The notes beneath the pieces are model-generated. The model saw nothing but the letters and a program-made list of their open reading frames with translations, had not been told where the DNA came from and ran no database searches. The position numbers were made by a program, and so were the translations under genes. Below are positions 15,547 to 24,540 of a stretch of 64,000 bases of DNA, in pieces; within the stretch, counting starts at the first letter, position 1, and every line of letters starts with the position of its first letter. The stretch is from Neokomagataea tanensis (lineage in GTDB: Bacteria > Pseudomonadota > Alphaproteobacteria > Acetobacterales > Acetobacteraceae), in the NCBI RefSeq assembly GCF_006542335.1, contig NZ_CP032485.1, positions 784,001 through 848,000 of the forward strand, in the 5' to 3' direction.

Positions 15547-17343
15547 TCAGGCCACTTGCGCCATCGCACCCTGCTCTTCCAAATATGGACCAGCACCGGC
15601 GAGCGTGATTTCCAAGATACGTGCCTCGCCCGCCTGCATTTCAGGCAATACGACTTGGGCCGCACCGTTCGTCCAGCGGATTTCAGGATGCTCGCAATCA
15701 TGCCAGCCCTGTTTTACCTCTTTCTGGCGATAATCTGTCAGCGCATACTTTCCGCTCGTTGTGTGCAGAACCATCTCGGACACGGCAACGCCAAGCTTAC
15801 GACGATCATCACAATATGGTCCGACATAATCGCAAGGGCGTGCCACACGCGACATCAACTCAACAGAAACTGCATCGCTGGGCAGGCGGAAAAAGAATTT
15901 CTGGCCGACACGACGCAGAATATCCAGCATCTCGCCGTTATGAGTACGGAGCGCCATGGCCGGGTCCAGCGTTGTGCTGGGTGCGGCAACCTGCGCAAGA
16001 CCCAAATTATCAGCCTGCTTTTCTAAGGAGCGGTAGAGCGGTTCGACAACTTCCATGGAGCATGTCAAAGGCAAGGCCGCATCTTCCGCCCAGCTTTTCA
16101 CAGAAGCACCACCAATCATCACCACATGCCCGCACTGTTCAAAGCGATGGCGGTTTCCCGTGTCCAAGTAGCTTTCCGTCAAAGTTCCATTGGCCATGAT
16201 GACCGAGTGGTTTTCAGTCTCGATATGGTAATATGTGTAGGATGTGATGTTCCGGTCATAAAAAATAGAACGCCCATTTACGAGCATTCTTACAGGAACA
16301 AAACCGCCATTCATGGCCATACAATGTTCAGACGTGACAAGCAGATCCGCAAAAGGAACGCCTTCTCCCAACGCATTTTTCAAAATACGGACGGGATAGC
16401 CTGCTTCATCATCTGGCAAAGACGCATCAACCTTGGCATGGCGCTGACCAGCCCACCGTATTGCAGCACACGCCCCGCTGCGATCATCATACGTCAGAAT
16501 TTGATCGCCGATTACGATGTCTTCAATATTTTTCAGGCCATCGGCAAGTTGGATCTTAGCCCCTGCCAAGAAGCAGGTACGAACATACGTATTACCGTCT
16601 GCGTAGAATATTTTTAGCGGGTTTCGGTCACTGTTGGTCGTGTAATAACGGCCGCTCGCTAAGGACACACCATTGGCAAGTTGCGCAACATACCGCGCAA
16701 TTTGCGAAGAGCCACCATATAACGTGACTTCGACGACATTATTCTTAAAGTTTTCAATCGTGTATGATGTAATCGGCCGGACCGTGTTTTGCAGTTCGAT
16801 CGTAGAGTTAGCCGGATTGTAGTTAAGGATCGTTGACCGATGTAAATCGATCAAATCTCTCCCTCCATTGATGATGAGCGTACCACCACCATTACCGAAT
16901 TTAACAACCGTATTGCTCAGAGCAGAGAAAAATCCGCTTTCCGTCCGGAAAGATCCACCATTCGTAATGTTAACCGTCAAACGCGATACAAAATCAACGA
17001 AGCCGCTATAACCAACATTACCACCGACGACATTGATTACAGTCTCTGTACCAATATCCATCCCCAAATGAATATCGGTCTGCCCACCAATGTAAAACGT
17101 TCCGCCACCCGTCAATAGGTTGATCGAACCCACTGAACCGGGAAGAGTAACATAAACACTTCCGGCACCGCCCAAATCATTGATACTGTCGCGCCCTGAA
17201 AGAACACCATTTACAGCACCATTAAAAAGTGTACGACCGTCTTTTTCTGTAATTTTTACTTTATAAGTATCAGAAAAAAAACCTCTCTCCCTGCTAACAG
17301 CAAACAAAGATCCATTACTTGTATAGTAATTACCTACACTCAT
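15547..17343 (-). CDS. Hint-domain surface-type protein with beta-repeat N-terminus
   Basis: 598 residues in three parts. Residues 1-265 are Gly/Asn/Thr-rich with repeated beta-strand units (GGGTFYIGGQT, VNVVGGN-like, NITNGGSF, GGGTLIINGG), resembling a beta-helix passenger. Residues about 267-400 form a Hint_2 domain: nucleophile Cys in VRTCFLAGAKI, the VTSEHCMAMNGGFVPV block and HIETENHSVIMANGTLTESYLD. A C-terminal region of about 180 residues ending LEITLAGAGPYLE follows. Hint domains perform intein/hedgehog-like self-cleavage, so the protein may mature autocatalytically. No ordinary signal peptide is evident, so export route is unknown. Upstream DNA is very AT-rich, unlike its neighbours. 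Similar proteins are frequent in acetic acid bacteria. Confidence 0.85.
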   Translation of the reverse strand: MSVGNYYTSNGSLFAVSRERGFFSDTYKVKITEKDGRTLFNGAVNGVLSGRDSINDLGGAGSVYVTLPGSVGSINLLTGGGTFYIGGQTDIHLGMDIGTETVINVVGGNVGYSGFVDFVSRLTVNITNGGSFRTESGFFSALSNTVVKFGNGGGTLIINGGRDLIDLHRSTILNYNPANSTIELQNTVRPITSYTIENFKNNVVEVTLYGGSSQIARYVAQLANGVSLASGRYYTTNSDRNPLKIFYADGNTYVRTCFLAGAKIQLADGLKNIEDIVIGDQILTYDDRSGACAAIRWAGQRHAKVDASLPDDEAGYPVRILKNALGEGVPFADLLVTSEHCMAMNGGFVPVRMLVNGRSIFYDRNITSYTYYHIETENHSVIMANGTLTESYLDTGNRHRFEQCGHVVMIGGASVKSWAEDAALPLTCSMEVVEPLYRSLEKQADNLGLAQVAAPSTTLDPAMALRTHNGEMLDILRRVGQKFFFRLPSDAVSVELMSRVARPCDYVGPYCDDRRKLGVAVSEMVLHTTSGKYALTDYRQKEVKQGWHDCEHPEIRWTNGAAQVVLPEMQAGEARILEITLAGAGPYLEEQGAMAQVA

Positions 17344-17597
17344 TTTAAATATCCCTTAAATACATTCAAATTATTTATTTTATTAAGCAAGATTCTTAAA
17401 TATTAAATAAATAACAGGAAGGTATGTTAAAAAACAAACATAACCCCTCTATCATCAATAATTTCGTTAGGTGTCAATGCAATAGATTGTCACATAATTT
17501 ATGAATTATGAGATCATTATTTTAATTTAACGATATTTACTAAAAAATAATAATAATAATGCACTAAATTACCAAACAATAAATATTATTCATCTTG
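17344..17597. other. Very AT-rich region between hrpB and the Hint gene
   Basis: About 254 bases, mostly A and T, including a run of ATA triplets near 17547-17560 and an inverted repeat CATAATT-TATG-AATTATG at 17493-17510. It should hold the promoter of the Hint-domain gene (read leftwards). No coding frame with a ribosome site is seen. The composition suggests a region bound by nucleoid silencers or acquired DNA, which is inference. Confidence 0.55.
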
Positions 17598-20075
17598 TTA
17601 ATGTTCTTTTAACGGGTCTTCTGGCCACGAATGCTTTGGGTAACGCCCCCTCATATCCCGCCTCATATCGGCCCAAGCCCCGCCCCAAAAACCAGCCAAA
17701 TCGCCTGTAATTGCTTGCGTTCGGCCTGCGGGGGACAGTAATGCGCATTGCAATTTGATACGACCGCCCAACAAAACCGGTAGCGCCGCCGTTCCGTAAA
17801 ATGCCTGCGCCCTTGCGGAAACAGTCGGATTCGGAACCGTGTAGTCAATGTCGTATGTACTGGATTTCAACACTAGGCGTGGTGGCAAAACCTGATCCAA
17901 CCACTGCACCGCATGATAAGGTATCAGCGCCCTCAAGATGGAAAGAACATCAATCTCCTTCACTTGAGATAACCTGTCCATTCCTGCCAAATAAGGCTCC
18001 AACCACCCTAAATCAGCATGCAACGCGTCATCAGACAGGTCCGGTAAGTTCTCAATACCGCTTTCTTGAGCATACGCGCTTGCTAAGGCCACCCGGGCCT
18101 GCAATTGCCGTACAGCGTCTGACCATTTTAAAACCCGCATCGGGTCTTCGGCAACCTGCCTCAATAGTAACTGCTGCATCTCATCAGGCGTGACCTCGGT
18201 ACTCCGATCCTGCAACACCAAAGCACCAAGACGCAAACGACGGCGTGCAATGACTTTTCCCGAAACGCCATCCAAACTCGTCTCAACCTGCTCGACCGCC
18301 CGGTCCAAAAGCGACTGCGGAAGATCCAACGCATCGAGAGGGGCAGCCAGCGTTATTTCTGTAGCCGTACGTGTATGAAATGCCGCTGCCGCTAGAAGTT
18401 TTTCTTTTGCTAAATCATCCGATACTGACAGGCGAGCACTCCCCCCTCCTGCCAAACGAAAACGCCCCAAAGCGCCCGCAGCCTGCGCCACACGGTCCGG
18501 AAAACCTGCCGCGATTAGAGCGCCCGCATGATGGCCATTCGGGGCGGCGCGCTCATCGCGTTCACCGAGACGGCGCAGAAAGCGCCGTGCTGACTCACGA
18601 ATCAAACGAACGCCAAAACCAAGTCCTCGCTCCCCATTTGCCGGATCTAAAAGCGCTAGCCGTGCCCGGATGTCTACACCTGCCTGACGTGCACCGGATG
18701 GCAAAGGACTATTGGGGCGAGGTCTTAATGGGTCGCGCTCTTCGAGCAGCGCCGCCAGATATGCCGCCGTTACACGTTCTTCATGGTTCCGAGCAGCGCA
18801 CAAGATAGCTGCCAAACGCGGATGCGTTCCCAAGGCAGCCATCCGTGTCCCAAGTGCAGTGATGCAGCCTGACACGTCAACGGCACCTAAATCACGCAAC
18901 AAAGCCATAGCTGATGCCAAAACGCCCGCCGGCGGAGCGTTCAACAAAGGTAAAGCCTCAACTGGTGTACCCATTGCCTCGTGCCACGCAGCACCCACCA
19001 AGGCAAAATCCGTTAAATCTGCCACTAAAATTTCGGGCGTATCTTGTGGCCGCAAGCCCCGCTGTGTGGCTTCTGACCACAAACGTATAACAACGCCCGG
19101 GGCCTGCCGCCCGGCACGACCAGCTCTTTGAGTGGCCGTAGCCCGGGAAATACGGAGCGTCTCTAAACGAGACAGGCCTGTATTGGGGTCAAGGCGCGGA
19201 GCCCGCCTTACACCCCCATCAATGACAATACGAACCCCTGCGACTGTTACCGATGTCTCGGCAATGGACGTTGCCAAAACCACCCGTCGTTGGGAAGATG
19301 GCGCCAAAGCCAGATCCTGCTCAGCGGTCTCTTGCTCGCCATGTAAGGGGAATACGTTAACCCCTTCGAGTAAGGCCTGAGTTTTGCGTATCTCCGCAAC
19401 GCCCGGCAGAAAAGCAAGAATATCTCCCTCTTCCTCAGACAAAGCGCGCTTTACTGCCAATGCGCACGCTTCTGGCAGTTCGCGAAAATGCGTCAAATCG
19501 CGCGTGTGATGTATTTCTATAGGGTGCTGTCGTCCCTCGCTTTCGACCAACTCTGCCGAAAGGAGATCCGTAAAAGCGCGGCCATCGGGCGTTGCGGACA
19601 TAGCCACAAGCCGCAATTCAGGGCGCATATTGCGCTGAATATCCAAGCAAAAACCAAGAGCGGCGTCCAAATCCAAAGAGCGCTCATGCACTTCGTCGAA
19701 CAGTACCGCACCGACCCCCTCAAGCAGAGGGTCCCCCAAAAGGCGGCGTAACAACAAGCCTTCCGTTACGACTTCAATCCGCGTCTGGCTCGACACGACG
19801 GTTTCCGTACGGGTACGGAAACCAACGATCCCCCCAACTTTCTCATTCAGAGACGATGCCATGCGATATGCAGCATTACGCACCGCAACGCGACGCGGCT
19901 CAACCAGAAGGATTTTCTGGCCCGACAGCCACGCAGCTTCACTTAAAACGAGCGGTGTTACAGTCGTTTTTCCGGCCCCGGGCGGGGCAACAAGAACAAC
20001 GTTTTTGCCCTCCTCCAGCAAAGCTGTAAGCGCAGGAAGAGCCTCTGAGATTGGAAGGTCAGGGTAAAACGACAC
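17598..20075 (-). CDS. hrpB: ATP-dependent helicase HrpB
   Basis: DEAH-type RNA helicase family protein of 825 residues, typical for HrpB (about 820). The Walker A motif is APPGAGKTT (residues about 30-38), motif II is DEVHE, motif III is SATPDG, and motifs V/VI include ATSIAETSVTVAGVRIVIDGG and QRAGRAGRQAPGVVIRLW. The C-terminal HrpB-specific region (YPKHSWPEDP end) is complete. The start codon is GTG at 20075; it follows the nitroreductase-encoding gene's stop by 11 bases, so the two are likely co-transcribed. The physiological role in bacteria is poorly defined. Confidence 0.95.
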   Translation of the reverse strand: MSFYPDLPISEALPALTALLEEGKNVVLVAPPGAGKTTVTPLVLSEAAWLSGQKILLVEPRRVAVRNAAYRMASSLNEKVGGIVGFRTRTETVVSSQTRIEVVTEGLLLRRLLGDPLLEGVGAVLFDEVHERSLDLDAALGFCLDIQRNMRPELRLVAMSATPDGRAFTDLLSAELVESEGRQHPIEIHHTRDLTHFRELPEACALAVKRALSEEEGDILAFLPGVAEIRKTQALLEGVNVFPLHGEQETAEQDLALAPSSQRRVVLATSIAETSVTVAGVRIVIDGGVRRAPRLDPNTGLSRLETLRISRATATQRAGRAGRQAPGVVIRLWSEATQRGLRPQDTPEILVADLTDFALVGAAWHEAMGTPVEALPLLNAPPAGVLASAMALLRDLGAVDVSGCITALGTRMAALGTHPRLAAILCAARNHEERVTAAYLAALLEERDPLRPRPNSPLPSGARQAGVDIRARLALLDPANGERGLGFGVRLIRESARRFLRRLGERDERAAPNGHHAGALIAAGFPDRVAQAAGALGRFRLAGGGSARLSVSDDLAKEKLLAAAAFHTRTATEITLAAPLDALDLPQSLLDRAVEQVETSLDGVSGKVIARRRLRLGALVLQDRSTEVTPDEMQQLLLRQVAEDPMRVLKWSDAVRQLQARVALASAYAQESGIENLPDLSDDALHADLGWLEPYLAGMDRLSQVKEIDVLSILRALIPYHAVQWLDQVLPPRLVLKSSTYDIDYTVPNPTVSARAQAFYGTAALPVLLGGRIKLQCALLSPAGRTQAITGDLAGFWGGAWADMRRDMRGRYPKHSWPEDPLKEH

Positions 20076-20086
20076 GCAAAATTACG

Positions 20087-20902
20087 TTATTTGAGAGCAA
20101 AACCCAAGCGGTTCAGCACAGAGCGCATCACATGCCGCCCGCCCAGACCCTGCTTGGTTTCAACGCGATCAGACGCTGTGACAGACCAAAGACGTGACGG
20201 TAAACCCTGCTCCTGCTGGTAGTCATTCGCACGTTTATCATAGGCTGCAACCGCGTCAGCATCGTGCGCATCGTAACGCTCACGGTGCACAACTGCATCT
20301 TGCCCTAATCTGGGCTTGAAGCCATTTTGGTGTGCGGGATCCGGCAGGCCGACGCACATGCCAACCACCGCCACACTGCGCGGCGGTAAACCTAAAAGCG
20401 CCGCCACTTCTTCAGGGTGATTCCGCAGGCCACCAATATAGACTGTGCCAAGGCCCATCGACTCATACGCAACAACAGCGTTTTGCGCTGCAATACCCGT
20501 ATCGAGCGTAGACATCAAAAAAGCTTCTTCGTAATCCAAAGCTTCCGCGGTTAGGCCGCGTGCCTGCGCTATGCGCTCCAAACGCGACAAGTCTACAACC
20601 CAAACCAGAAAAACAGGAGCCACAGCAATGTGCTTTTGACCGCCTGACAATTCCGCCAGTTTGGCGCGTGTCTCGGCACCTTCGACGGCCACTACTGACC
20701 ATGTCTGCAAGTTGCTAGACGTTGCGGCGGACGATGCAGCAGCAATACCCATTTCCAGAGCCCCCTCTGGCAATGGGTCTGGAAGATAGTTTCGTACCGA
20801 ATGATGAGACATCAGAGCACGCAAAACGGCGTTGTCGGGCAAAGCTACCGGCGGTTCTTGCCGGTAACGCGTCTGCCAAAGCGCTTTTACATCAGCTACC
20901 AT
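20087..20902 (-). CDS. Nitroreductase-family NADPH-dependent flavin oxidoreductase
   Basis: About 271 residues of the NfsA/FRP-like nitroreductase fold: HHSVRNYLPDPLPE (FMN-contacting Arg-x-x-Arg-like start), AASSAATSSNLQTWSVV, and GLGTVYIGGLRNHPEEVAALLGLPPRSVAVVGMCVG. The enzyme should reduce quinones or nitro compounds with FMN and NAD(P)H in the cytoplasm. A frame extends upstream to 20977, overlapping apt, but the ATG at 20902 has a GGAG eight bases upstream and leaves a 25-base gap to apt, so I use it. Substrate is unknown. Confidence 0.88.
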   Translation of the reverse strand: MVADVKALWQTRYRQEPPVALPDNAVLRALMSHHSVRNYLPDPLPEGALEMGIAAASSAATSSNLQTWSVVAVEGAETRAKLAELSGGQKHIAVAPVFLVWVVDLSRLERIAQARGLTAEALDYEEAFLMSTLDTGIAAQNAVVAYESMGLGTVYIGGLRNHPEEVAALLGLPPRSVAVVGMCVGLPDPAHQNGFKPRLGQDAVVHRERYDAHDADAVAAYDKRANDYQQEQGLPSRLWSVTASDRVETKQGLGGRHVMRSVLNRLGFALK

Positions 20903-20927
20903 TTCACGCACTCCAAACTCTAGATGA

Positions 20928-21467
20928 TCAATCGTCGTAGGAGATGAGAGAATTGACCGGGACGTCCAACTTGTCACGTCCTTTTAAAGCCGTCAGTTCG
21001 ATCAGAACGCTTGCCCCTACAACTTCCGCGCCCGCTTTACGCAGCAGCTCAACAGACGCTGCCAGCGTACCGCCCGTTGCCAACAAATCGTCCAACACGA
21101 CCACACGTTGGCCTGGGATGATTGCATCTTTTTGGATATGGAGTTCGTCCTCGCCGTATTCGAGGCCATATTTCAGCGAGATTGTCTCACCCGGCAGTTT
21201 GCCCGGCTTACGCAGCATCGTAAAACCAGTGCCTAAGCGCTGAGCAATCGGCGCAGCAGTCAAAAAGCCACGGCTTTCAATTCCCGCCAAAAGGTCCGGC
21301 TTCCATGTACCAATCAAACGCGCGAGGCGGCCTGTAGCCACCTGCCATGCTTCAGCAGACCGGATAAGCGTTGAAATATCGTAAAAAAGAATACCAGGCT
21401 TCGGGAAATCCGGAATTTCACGAATGTATTTTTTCAAATCAAGCGGAGCTGGCTCTTGGAACGACAT
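20928..21467 (-). CDS. apt: Adenine phosphoribosyltransferase
   Basis: Purine salvage enzyme converting adenine and PRPP to AMP. The PRPP loop [13 protein letters not shown], the [16 protein letters not shown] segment and the N-terminal [18 protein letters not shown] motif are diagnostic. With the start at 21467 (AAAGG seven bases upstream) the length is 179 residues, typical of Apt (170-185); a longer frame from 21509 only adds a basic stretch. It is followed by the nitroreductase and hrpB genes on the same strand. Confidence 0.95.
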   Translation of the reverse strand: MSFQEPAPLDLKKYIREIPDFPKPGILFYDISTLIRSAEAWQVATGRLARLIGTWKPDLLAGIESRGFLTAAPIAQRLGTGFTMLRKPGKLPGETISLKYGLEYGEDELHIQKDAIIPGQRVVVLDDLLATGGTLAASVELLRKAGAEVVGASVLIELTALKGRDKLDVPVNSLISYDD

Positions 21468-21611
21468 GGACGGACCTTTCTTTTTTCGGCCGCAGACCAC
21501 CCTAAACATCGCCCAAGCGATATCTCAAGCGACCGCCCACGGGCCTCGTTTTGGAAAATCGGCTTACTGCTCTAGGGGACGCGCCCCGTGAACTCAAGTG
21601 CGAAGTGGCAC

Positions 21612-21995
21612 TTAAGGAGAAATCATCCCCTGCGCACGGCCAATCGCATCCAATAAAGCTGCTTTGCGGAAAGGCTTCGGCAAACAGATGACGCCCTCCG
21701 CTTCCTCTGCCAACTCTTCATAATCCCCGGACATAACAACCGTCGCCAATGCTGGATTTTGCCCTCTCAGATTTCGCGCCAGTTCTTCACCCGTCTCACC
21801 GCCACCTAAATTCCGGTCTGCGACGATAAGAGAAATGACCTCCCCCTGCTCAAGAACTTCGGTGAAACGCAAGCGGGCCTCTTCAGCAGACCCAGCCTGC
21901 AGCACCGTCCATCCTTCGCGTTGCAAAATGGTATTGACCACAAATGCGATGGACGGGTCGTCCTCCACAAGGCACGCAAACCGAGTTCTACTCAT
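21612..21995 (-). CDS. Single-domain response regulator (CheY-like receiver)
   Basis: 127 residues containing only a receiver domain: acidic pair in LVEDDPS, phospho-acceptor Asp in LIVADRNLGGGETG, Ser switch in VVMSGDYEE and Lys in CLPKPF. There is no output domain and no kinase nearby, so it is an orphan that may relay phosphate or act by protein contact. It lies three bases downstream of the broken Bcr/CflA-type transporter on the same strand, so its expression may depend on that transcript. Function unknown beyond the fold. Confidence 0.85.
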   Translation of the reverse strand: MSRTRFACLVEDDPSIAFVVNTILQREGWTVLQAGSAEEARLRFTEVLEQGEVISLIVADRNLGGGETGEELARNLRGQNPALATVVMSGDYEELAEEAEGVICLPKPFRKAALLDAIGRAQGMISP

Positions 21996-21998
21996 CTT

Positions 21999-23245
21999 TT
22001 AAGACCTTGTTGCAGCGCTACGACTCTTAGCCGCCAGAATGACTGCCAAAGCATACGCACCAAGCAAAAACAACGAAAGTGACACCGCAACCCTATGCGC
22101 GCACAATCCAAACAGCGCCGACGCTAACGCACCAAAAACATACTGGATTGTGCCCGCCAGCGCCGCCGCAGAACCCGCCTGCCCTTCCTGTGCGGAGAGC
22201 GCAGACGCCATCGCATTTGGTCCGGCAATACCCGTAGGTGCCAAACTCAGGAACACGGCAATAATCATTGGCACCAACAACACTTCGGGATACGCGCCGG
22301 CACTGCCATTATATTCGGCCAGAAGACCAATCCCGAGAGAGGCAACACTGCCGATTAATGCGCAAACCAACGCCCATAGCATCAGGCTGGCACCGTTAAC
22401 CCGCCCCACCAACACGCCATTAATAGCCGAAGCCCCGATAGACCCGACAGCAAAGACACCAAACAACATACCGTAATGCGCCGGATTCATACCGAACCGT
22501 CCCTCAAACAGCTCCGGTGCCGCGCTTAAATAGGTGAATGCCACAATACCTATGCAGCCCCAGATGAGAGCAGGCCCCGTAAAACTGGGGGAACGTAAAA
22601 TGGCTCTATACCGCAAAAGCAGCAATGTAGGCCGTAAATCCCCCGCAACGACGGGGACAAAGTTTCTGGAAAACACAGAGCAACCAATATCGTACAGATC
22701 GCACCAAAAACGACCGTTGCCCAAAAAATAGCCCGCCAATCCACATAATGCAGCGCAATCCCGCCCAGCATTGGTGCCAGAATAGGTACAGCCCCCTGAA
22801 TAACCGTCAGGCGTGACATTAACTTCGATGAGGCATCCCCCACCGTCAAATCACGAATGCACGCATTGGGTACAACCAACCCCGCTGACGCCATGATAGC
22901 GGCAAAAATTCGCCATACACACATCACCGTCATATCCGTGGAGAGTGCGCAGCCTATCTCACCAACAGTATAGCCTGCCATCCCCACTAAAAGGGGGAGT
23001 TTGCGCCCAAAACGGTCCGATAGAGGCCCCATGCTAATTTGGCCAATGGCAAGACCCAAAACCCATGCTGCCATGGTCAAACTGCCCGAACCGACAGCAC
23101 CATGCAGATCACGCTCCATTTGCGGGACGGCAGGTAAGTAAATATCCGTCGAAACAGGGCCAACCGCTGTCAAAGCACCCAGCAATAAAGGAAGCCAAGC
23201 AGGAATTCTGTCGCCCCGCTCCAGCCTTTTGACGCGGCCAGCCAT
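21999..23245 (-). pseudogene. Bcr/CflA-family MFS drug exporter, broken by a -1 frameshift
   Basis: Two overlapping frames together make one 12-helix MFS exporter of about 415 residues. The first (from ATG 23245, with GGGGGAG upstream) has TDIYLPAVPQM, typical of the Bcr/CflA family, and GPLSDRFGRK; it runs to FPETLSPSLRG and then loses the family pattern. The rest continues in another frame from DLRPTLLLLRYRAIL to 21999. Adding one C to the C5 run at 22640-22644 (G5 on the coding strand) joins them seamlessly. It is either a true frameshift mutation, slippage, or a base missed in sequencing. If intact it would export small toxic compounds. Confidence 0.85.
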
Positions 23246-23332
23246 AGAGTTCTCCCCCGGTTTTACATTATGACAAACAAAACGGTACGCTGTTATCGCC
23301 CTCTAGGTTGCACCCGAACGGCCATATTTTGC

Positions 23333-24067
23333 CTAACGGTCAGCCTTATTTGCTGCATCGCCGTAGCGGAGCAAAAGCACTCCAAGAATGCCAGACACAA
23401 CAAACAGCGCTCCTGCAAGTAACAGCTGCGTCCAATGTCCAAGCTGCGTTCCGCCCCCGATTAGCGCAAAAACAACCGTCTGAGGCAACCCACCCAAACC
23501 CGTCGCAATGACAAACGGAACAACCGGAACGTCAAATAATCCAGACGCCAAAGAAACCAACACAGCAGAACCAACGGGCATTAAGCGCAGCATTAAAACA
23601 GCCCCAAAAGGCTGCCTCTGCAAAATTCGCACCACCGTCACGTAGCGCTGGTCCAGTTTGGTGCGTAGCCCCTGACGCGCTTTAGATGGCGCCAATACTC
23701 GGGCCCAGCCGTAAGCCAAAAGAGCGCCACACACATAGGCTATCGAGGCCAGAATAACCCCGTTCAAAACACCAAAAGCCAGTCCTGCTGCCGCGCACAA
23801 TGCCTGACGGGGCAAGCCCAGCGCGCTGTATGGAACAGCTAATAATAAAAACCACAACGTCACGTGCGGGGTTTCACGCCAATGCGGGGCATCAGCGAGC
23901 AACCGATGCACAATCGGTAGTTTCTGCAAAAGTGCCACCGCCACCAAAACCGCCGCAATGCTGAGTGTCAAACGCAAGATAAACGCAACAGACAGCTTAG
24001 GCCGCTCTGACGGCACATCTGTGCAGAGTGACGTATACGCCTCTGGGAAGGGTGGTTTTGAATCCAT
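23333..24067 (-). CDS. TVP38/TMEM64 (VTT-domain) family membrane protein
   Basis: 244 residues with about five or six membrane segments. The conserved core FLLLAVPYSALGLPRQALCAAAGLAFG and MLRLMPVGSAVLVSLASGLFDVPVVPFV, ending with a GGLPQTVVFALIGGG re-entrant-like segment, is the VTT/SNARE-associated pattern shared with DedA proteins. Members are thought to act in lipid scrambling or envelope maintenance, but bacterial roles are little known. It lies 87 bases downstream of the broken MFS gene on the same strand's upstream side, likely a separate transcript. Confidence 0.82.
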   Translation of the reverse strand: MDSKPPFPEAYTSLCTDVPSERPKLSVAFILRLTLSIAAVLVAVALLQKLPIVHRLLADAPHWRETPHVTLWFLLLAVPYSALGLPRQALCAAAGLAFGVLNGVILASIAYVCGALLAYGWARVLAPSKARQGLRTKLDQRYVTVVRILQRQPFGAVLMLRLMPVGSAVLVSLASGLFDVPVVPFVIATGLGGLPQTVVFALIGGGTQLGHWTQLLLAGALFVVSGILGVLLLRYGDAANKADR

Positions 24068-24209
24068 TAGCGCTCAATACCAGCCCTCAGCAGGATGACC
24101 AACCCTGCTGCGCTGTTCACTTCCCCTTGACCGCCCCTTGAAAGCGCTTGATCTCAGCAAATATCGGCGCTGTAAAACGAACATGAAAGCCCTGAAAGGT
24201 GCGACTCCC

Positions 24210-24503
24210 ATGACCAAATCACTCTACGCCACCATGACCGCCCTCCCCGGCCACCGCGACAAACTTGCTGCCCTTTTAACGGACCTCGCAACGCATGTCC
24301 GTGGTGAGCCCGGTTGTGAACGCTTCGTAGTCTACACACTTGCAGACAAACCCGATCTTTTCCACGTAGAAGAAACCTACCGCGACGAGGCCGCTTTCAA
24401 GGTCCATATGGGCACCGAGCACGGAAAAACATTCAACAACGCGATAAAAGACATTGTTGAAGGCGGTGGCTCGACCGTCGTTTTCCTAGACCACGTCGCC
24501 TGA
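24210..24503 (+). CDS. Antibiotic biosynthesis monooxygenase (ABM)/YgiN-like quinol monooxygenase
   Basis: 97 residues from the chosen ATG, which has AAAGGTG eight bases upstream; a longer frame begins at 24138. The dimeric ferredoxin-like ABM pattern is visible: an N-terminal strand (LYATMTALPGHRDKLAALL), GEPGCERFVVYTLADKPDLFHVEETYRDEAAFKVHMGTEHGK and a final VVFLDH strand. Such proteins oxidise quinols or handle reactive small molecules without a cofactor. It is a single gene that converges on the Nudix gene. Confidence 0.85.
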   Translation: MTKSLYATMTALPGHRDKLAALLTDLATHVRGEPGCERFVVYTLADKPDLFHVEETYRDEAAFKVHMGTEHGKTFNNAIKDIVEGGGSTVVFLDHVA

Positions 24504-24517
24504 TCGTACCGTGGCAA

Positions 24518-24540
24518 GCGCGGGTTACAACAACCCGCGC
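24518..24540. terminator. Hairpin between convergent ABM and Nudix genes
   Basis: A 9-bp perfect GC-rich stem (24518-24526 with 24532-24540) and five-base loop, 15 bases after the ABM stop. Its 3' side overlaps the last codons of the Nudix gene. There is only a short T stretch on the plus strand, so strength is uncertain. Confidence 0.5.

Noticed and set aside
15496..16617. Several long open frames on the plus strand inside the Hint-domain gene (up to 192 codons)
   Set aside because: They lie fully opposite a gene with clear domain content, have no ribosome sites and their products show no recognisable pattern; they look like shadows of biased codon use.
17344..17597. AT-rich block as the scar of an insertion sequence
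   Set aside because: No terminal inverted repeats, target duplications or transposase remnants could be seen.
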